Below, in pieces: positions 23,660 through 25,332 of a stretch of DNA of 25,332 nucleotides. This stretch comes from Desulfuromonadaceae bacterium (lineage in GTDB: Bacteria; Desulfobacterota; Desulfuromonadia; Geobacterales; Pseudopelobacteraceae), in NCBI GenBank assembly GCA_028686145.1, contig JAQUCQ010000009.1, positions 1 through 25,332 on the forward strand. Direction: 5' to 3'. The position numbers and the translations under genes are program-made. How positions within the stretch are numbered: position 1 is the stretch's first letter; each line of letters opens with the position of its first letter. Under the pieces are notes generated by a model. It was given only the letters and a program-made list of their open reading frames with translations. It did not search any database and was not told the origin of the DNA.

Positions 23660-25009
23660 ATGTTAGATGCGTGGCAACAAGCAACTGAAAATATAGAAAA
23701 AGTTATGTCGGAAGCTGATTTTGATACTTGGATAAAACCGGTTCATTACAGCCACCATGACGGCTCAGCCGTTTTTTTGTCTGTTCCCAACTCATTTATT
23801 AAAGAGTGGCTGGAAGAACATTATCTCAAGGTTTTGACCGGAGCACTCACTGCCACATCCGGACAAGCAGTTTCTCTTAACTTTGTTGTAAGAGACGATG
23901 AAGAACACCGCCCCTACATTTCAGAAGATTTTGTTGAAAAAAATGAGGCTGAGCCAACCGCATCAAAAAACACATCTCTTGATCAGGTATTTACTCCTCT
24001 CAACCAAAAATATACGTTTGATCTTTTTGTGAGTGGAACCGGCAACCAATTTGCTCATGCTGCTGCAATGGCAGTAGCCAATAATCCTGCTGATACCTAC
24101 AACCCCCTTTTTATTTACGGTGGAGTTGGGCTTGGCAAAAGTCACCTGTTAAATTCGATAGGTCACACTATCCGTGAAAATTCACCAGAGTTGAACGTAT
24201 GTTACTGTTCAGCAGAAAAATTTATGTATGAAATGGTGAATCATCTCCGTTTAAAAAAAATGGATGTATTCAGGAATCGTTTCAGAACTGTTGACGTACT
24301 CTTAGTGGATGACATCCAGTTCATCTCCGGAAAAACCGGAACTCAGGAAGAGTTTTTTCACACATTTAATGCACTTCATGATGCCCATAAACAGATTGTT
24401 ATTACGTCAGACAAATTTCCTCGAGAAATTTCAGACTTGGAAGAACGGCTGAGGTCCAGATTTGAGTGGGGCCTCATTGCTGATATTCAACAACCTGATG
24501 TGGAAACAAAGATTGCTATCCTGAAAAAGAAATCAGAAGTCACCAGAGTTTTTTTTCCTGAGGATGTTTACTACTTTCTGGCCTCAAGTGATACCAGAAA
24601 CATCCGTGAACTGGAAGGAATGCTCATTAGGCTCGGAGCATTTAGCAGCCTTCAGAATATTCCCGTTACGCTGGAAATGGCAAAGGAAAATCTAAAGGAT
24701 ATTATCGGTGACAGGCACAAAGAAATAACAGTTGAATTGATCCAAAAAACTGTTGCTGAATATTTTGATGTAAAGATGAATGATCTGAAGTCGGAAAAAA
24801 GGCTGAAGAATATTGTGCATGCCCGCCAGATTGCCATCTGGTTCTGCAGAGACATGACAAAAGCATCCTATCCGGACATAGGATTAAAGTTTGGTGGCAA
24901 AGATCATTCAACAATAATTCATTCCTACAAAAAAATTGACAAATCACTGGAAAATGATCCAAAACTATCCAGAATTATGGATGAAATAAAACGTATGCTC
25001 CTCAAGTAA
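23660..25009 (+). CDS. dnaA: Chromosomal replication initiator protein DnaA
   Basis: Replication initiator that binds DnaA boxes and opens oriC. The protein has about 449 residues in the four-domain form: domain I (AWQQATENIEKVMSEADFDTWIKPV), a short linker (about 85-110), AAA+ domain III beginning YTFDLFVSGTGNQFA with Walker A GGVGLGKS (154-161) and Walker B VLLVDD (213-218), and DNA-binding domain IV with the signature KFGGKDHSTIIHSYKKI. The start is uncertain: the ATG at 23660 fits the family N-terminus but lacks a clear ribosome binding site. GTG at 23648 and TTG at 23588 are in frame upstream. Confidence 0.96.
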   Translation: MLDAWQQATENIEKVMSEADFDTWIKPVHYSHHDGSAVFLSVPNSFIKEWLEEHYLKVLTGALTATSGQAVSLNFVVRDDEEHRPYISEDFVEKNEAEPTASKNTSLDQVFTPLNQKYTFDLFVSGTGNQFAHAAAMAVANNPADTYNPLFIYGGVGLGKSHLLNSIGHTIRENSPELNVCYCSAEKFMYEMVNHLRLKKMDVFRNRFRTVDVLLVDDIQFISGKTGTQEEFFHTFNALHDAHKQIVITSDKFPREISDLEERLRSRFEWGLIADIQQPDVETKIAILKKKSEVTRVFFPEDVYYFLASSDTRNIRELEGMLIRLGAFSSLQNIPVTLEMAKENLKDIIGDRHKEITVELIQKTVAEYFDVKMNDLKSEKRLKNIVHARQIAIWFCRDMTKASYPDIGLKFGGKDHSTIIHSYKKIDKSLENDPKLSRIMDEIKRMLLK

Positions 25010-25228
25010 GGAAAACCTGTTGATTCATTGTGAATAACTGTTGGTAACATGCGCCGGTGTGTAAAAGTACGATTTATCCTGCATGGTATACACAGGCACT
25101 GATTTAAATTACCCGTTATAATAAAGCATGTTACCGGTTTATACCTAGTTTCCACAGCACCAACAACGTACTACAAGCTTTTTTATATAATATAAACATA
25201 CTATCTATTTGTAATAAAGGAGGCGTAC
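25010..25228. other. oriC: Probable chromosomal origin (oriC) in the dnaA-dnaN spacer
   Basis: The 219-base spacer has several DnaA boxes. TTATTCACA (25029-25037, minus strand) and TTTTACACA (25058-25066, minus strand) match TTWTNCACA exactly. GTATACACA (25086-25094) and GTTTCCACA (25148-25156) on the plus strand have one mismatch each. An AT-rich tract (about 25178-25216) follows the last box and could be the unwinding element. AAAGGAGG at 25216-25223 is the dnaN ribosome binding site. Location between dnaA and dnaN is typical for many bacteria; the parS sites 5.5-7 kb away support origin proximity. Origin activity is inferred. Confidence 0.72.
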
Positions 25229-25332
25229 ATGGAATTCAAAATTGAAAAAGAACAATTCCTGAAGTCGCTACAAAAAATTCAAGGCATTGTAGAAAAAAGA
25301 ACTTCAATGCCTATTTTATCTAATGTTCTCCT
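25229..25332 (+). CDS. dnaN: DNA polymerase III beta subunit (sliding clamp), 5' part only
   Basis: The first 34 codons of the sliding clamp gene, cut by the right edge of the window. The N-terminus MEFKIEKEQFLKSLQKIQGI followed by VEKRTSMPILSNVL is the conserved start of DnaN. A strong AAAGGAGG lies five bases before the ATG. It follows dnaA in the same direction, the normal dnaA-dnaN order. Confidence 0.95.
   Translation, partial: MEFKIEKEQFLKSLQKIQGIVEKRTSMPILSNVL

Noticed and set aside
1..25332. Mobile elements, CRISPR arrays, tRNA or rRNA genes
   Set aside because: No transposase, integrase, regularly spaced repeats or tRNA/rRNA-like sequence was noticed on reading; a dedicated covariance-model search was not possible here.

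Overview
The window looks like a chromosomal origin region from a Geobacter-like bacterium (Desulfuromonadia, formerly Deltaproteobacteria). This is inferred from gene content and order: a c-type cytochrome lipoprotein beside a two-component system, the futalosine menaquinone gene mqnC, a type II secretion cluster that includes gspN, nadD-rsfS-rlmH-gpmI, and the classic dnaN-dnaA-rpmH-rnpA-yidD-yidC-mnmE-mnmG-rsmG block. The genus cannot be fixed from the sequence alone. No tRNA, rRNA, insertion sequence, prophage or CRISPR array was seen.

Layout. (1) 1-1634, plus strand: a membrane histidine kinase, running in from the left edge, and its OmpR-type response regulator. (2) 1641-16718, minus strand: seventeen closely packed genes, most sharing 1-23 bases or separated by less than 40. 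In transcription order they are ybgC-type thioesterase, mqnC, rnd, gspH, gspI, gspJ, gspK, gspL, gspM, gspN, an MshEN/GAF-like protein, nadD, rsfS, rlmH, gpmI, an FAH-family hydrolase, a ClsB-like cardiolipin synthase and tatD; after a 98-base gap comes a diheme cytochrome lipoprotein. (3) 16719-16953: a non-coding gap. (4) 16954-23304, minus strand: rsmG, mnmG, mnmE, yidC, yidD, rnpA and the 49-codon rpmH, read outward from a recognisable promoter at 23346-23373. (5) 23305-25332: the divergent dnaA regulatory region, dnaA, a 219-base dnaA-dnaN spacer with several DnaA boxes (likely oriC), and the first 34 codons of dnaN.

How the parts fit. The right half is replication, segregation and basic translation machinery: DnaA and DnaN at the origin, two perfect 16-base parS sites (one between mnmE and mnmG, one inside the mnmG reading frame), tRNA U34 modification by MnmE/MnmG, 16S rRNA methylation by RsmG, RNase P protein, and membrane insertion by YidC/YidD. 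The left half mixes the minor-pseudopilin and inner-membrane part of a type II secretion system with housekeeping enzymes for NAD, ribosome silencing, glycolysis and phospholipids.

No completely novel system was found. The points most worth following are the parS pair with no parAB nearby, the partial T2SS cluster that lacks C, D, E, F and G, and the stand-alone MshEN protein in the same cluster. That protein carries two tandem 24-residue motifs spaced by five residues, the arrangement known for c-di-GMP binding.
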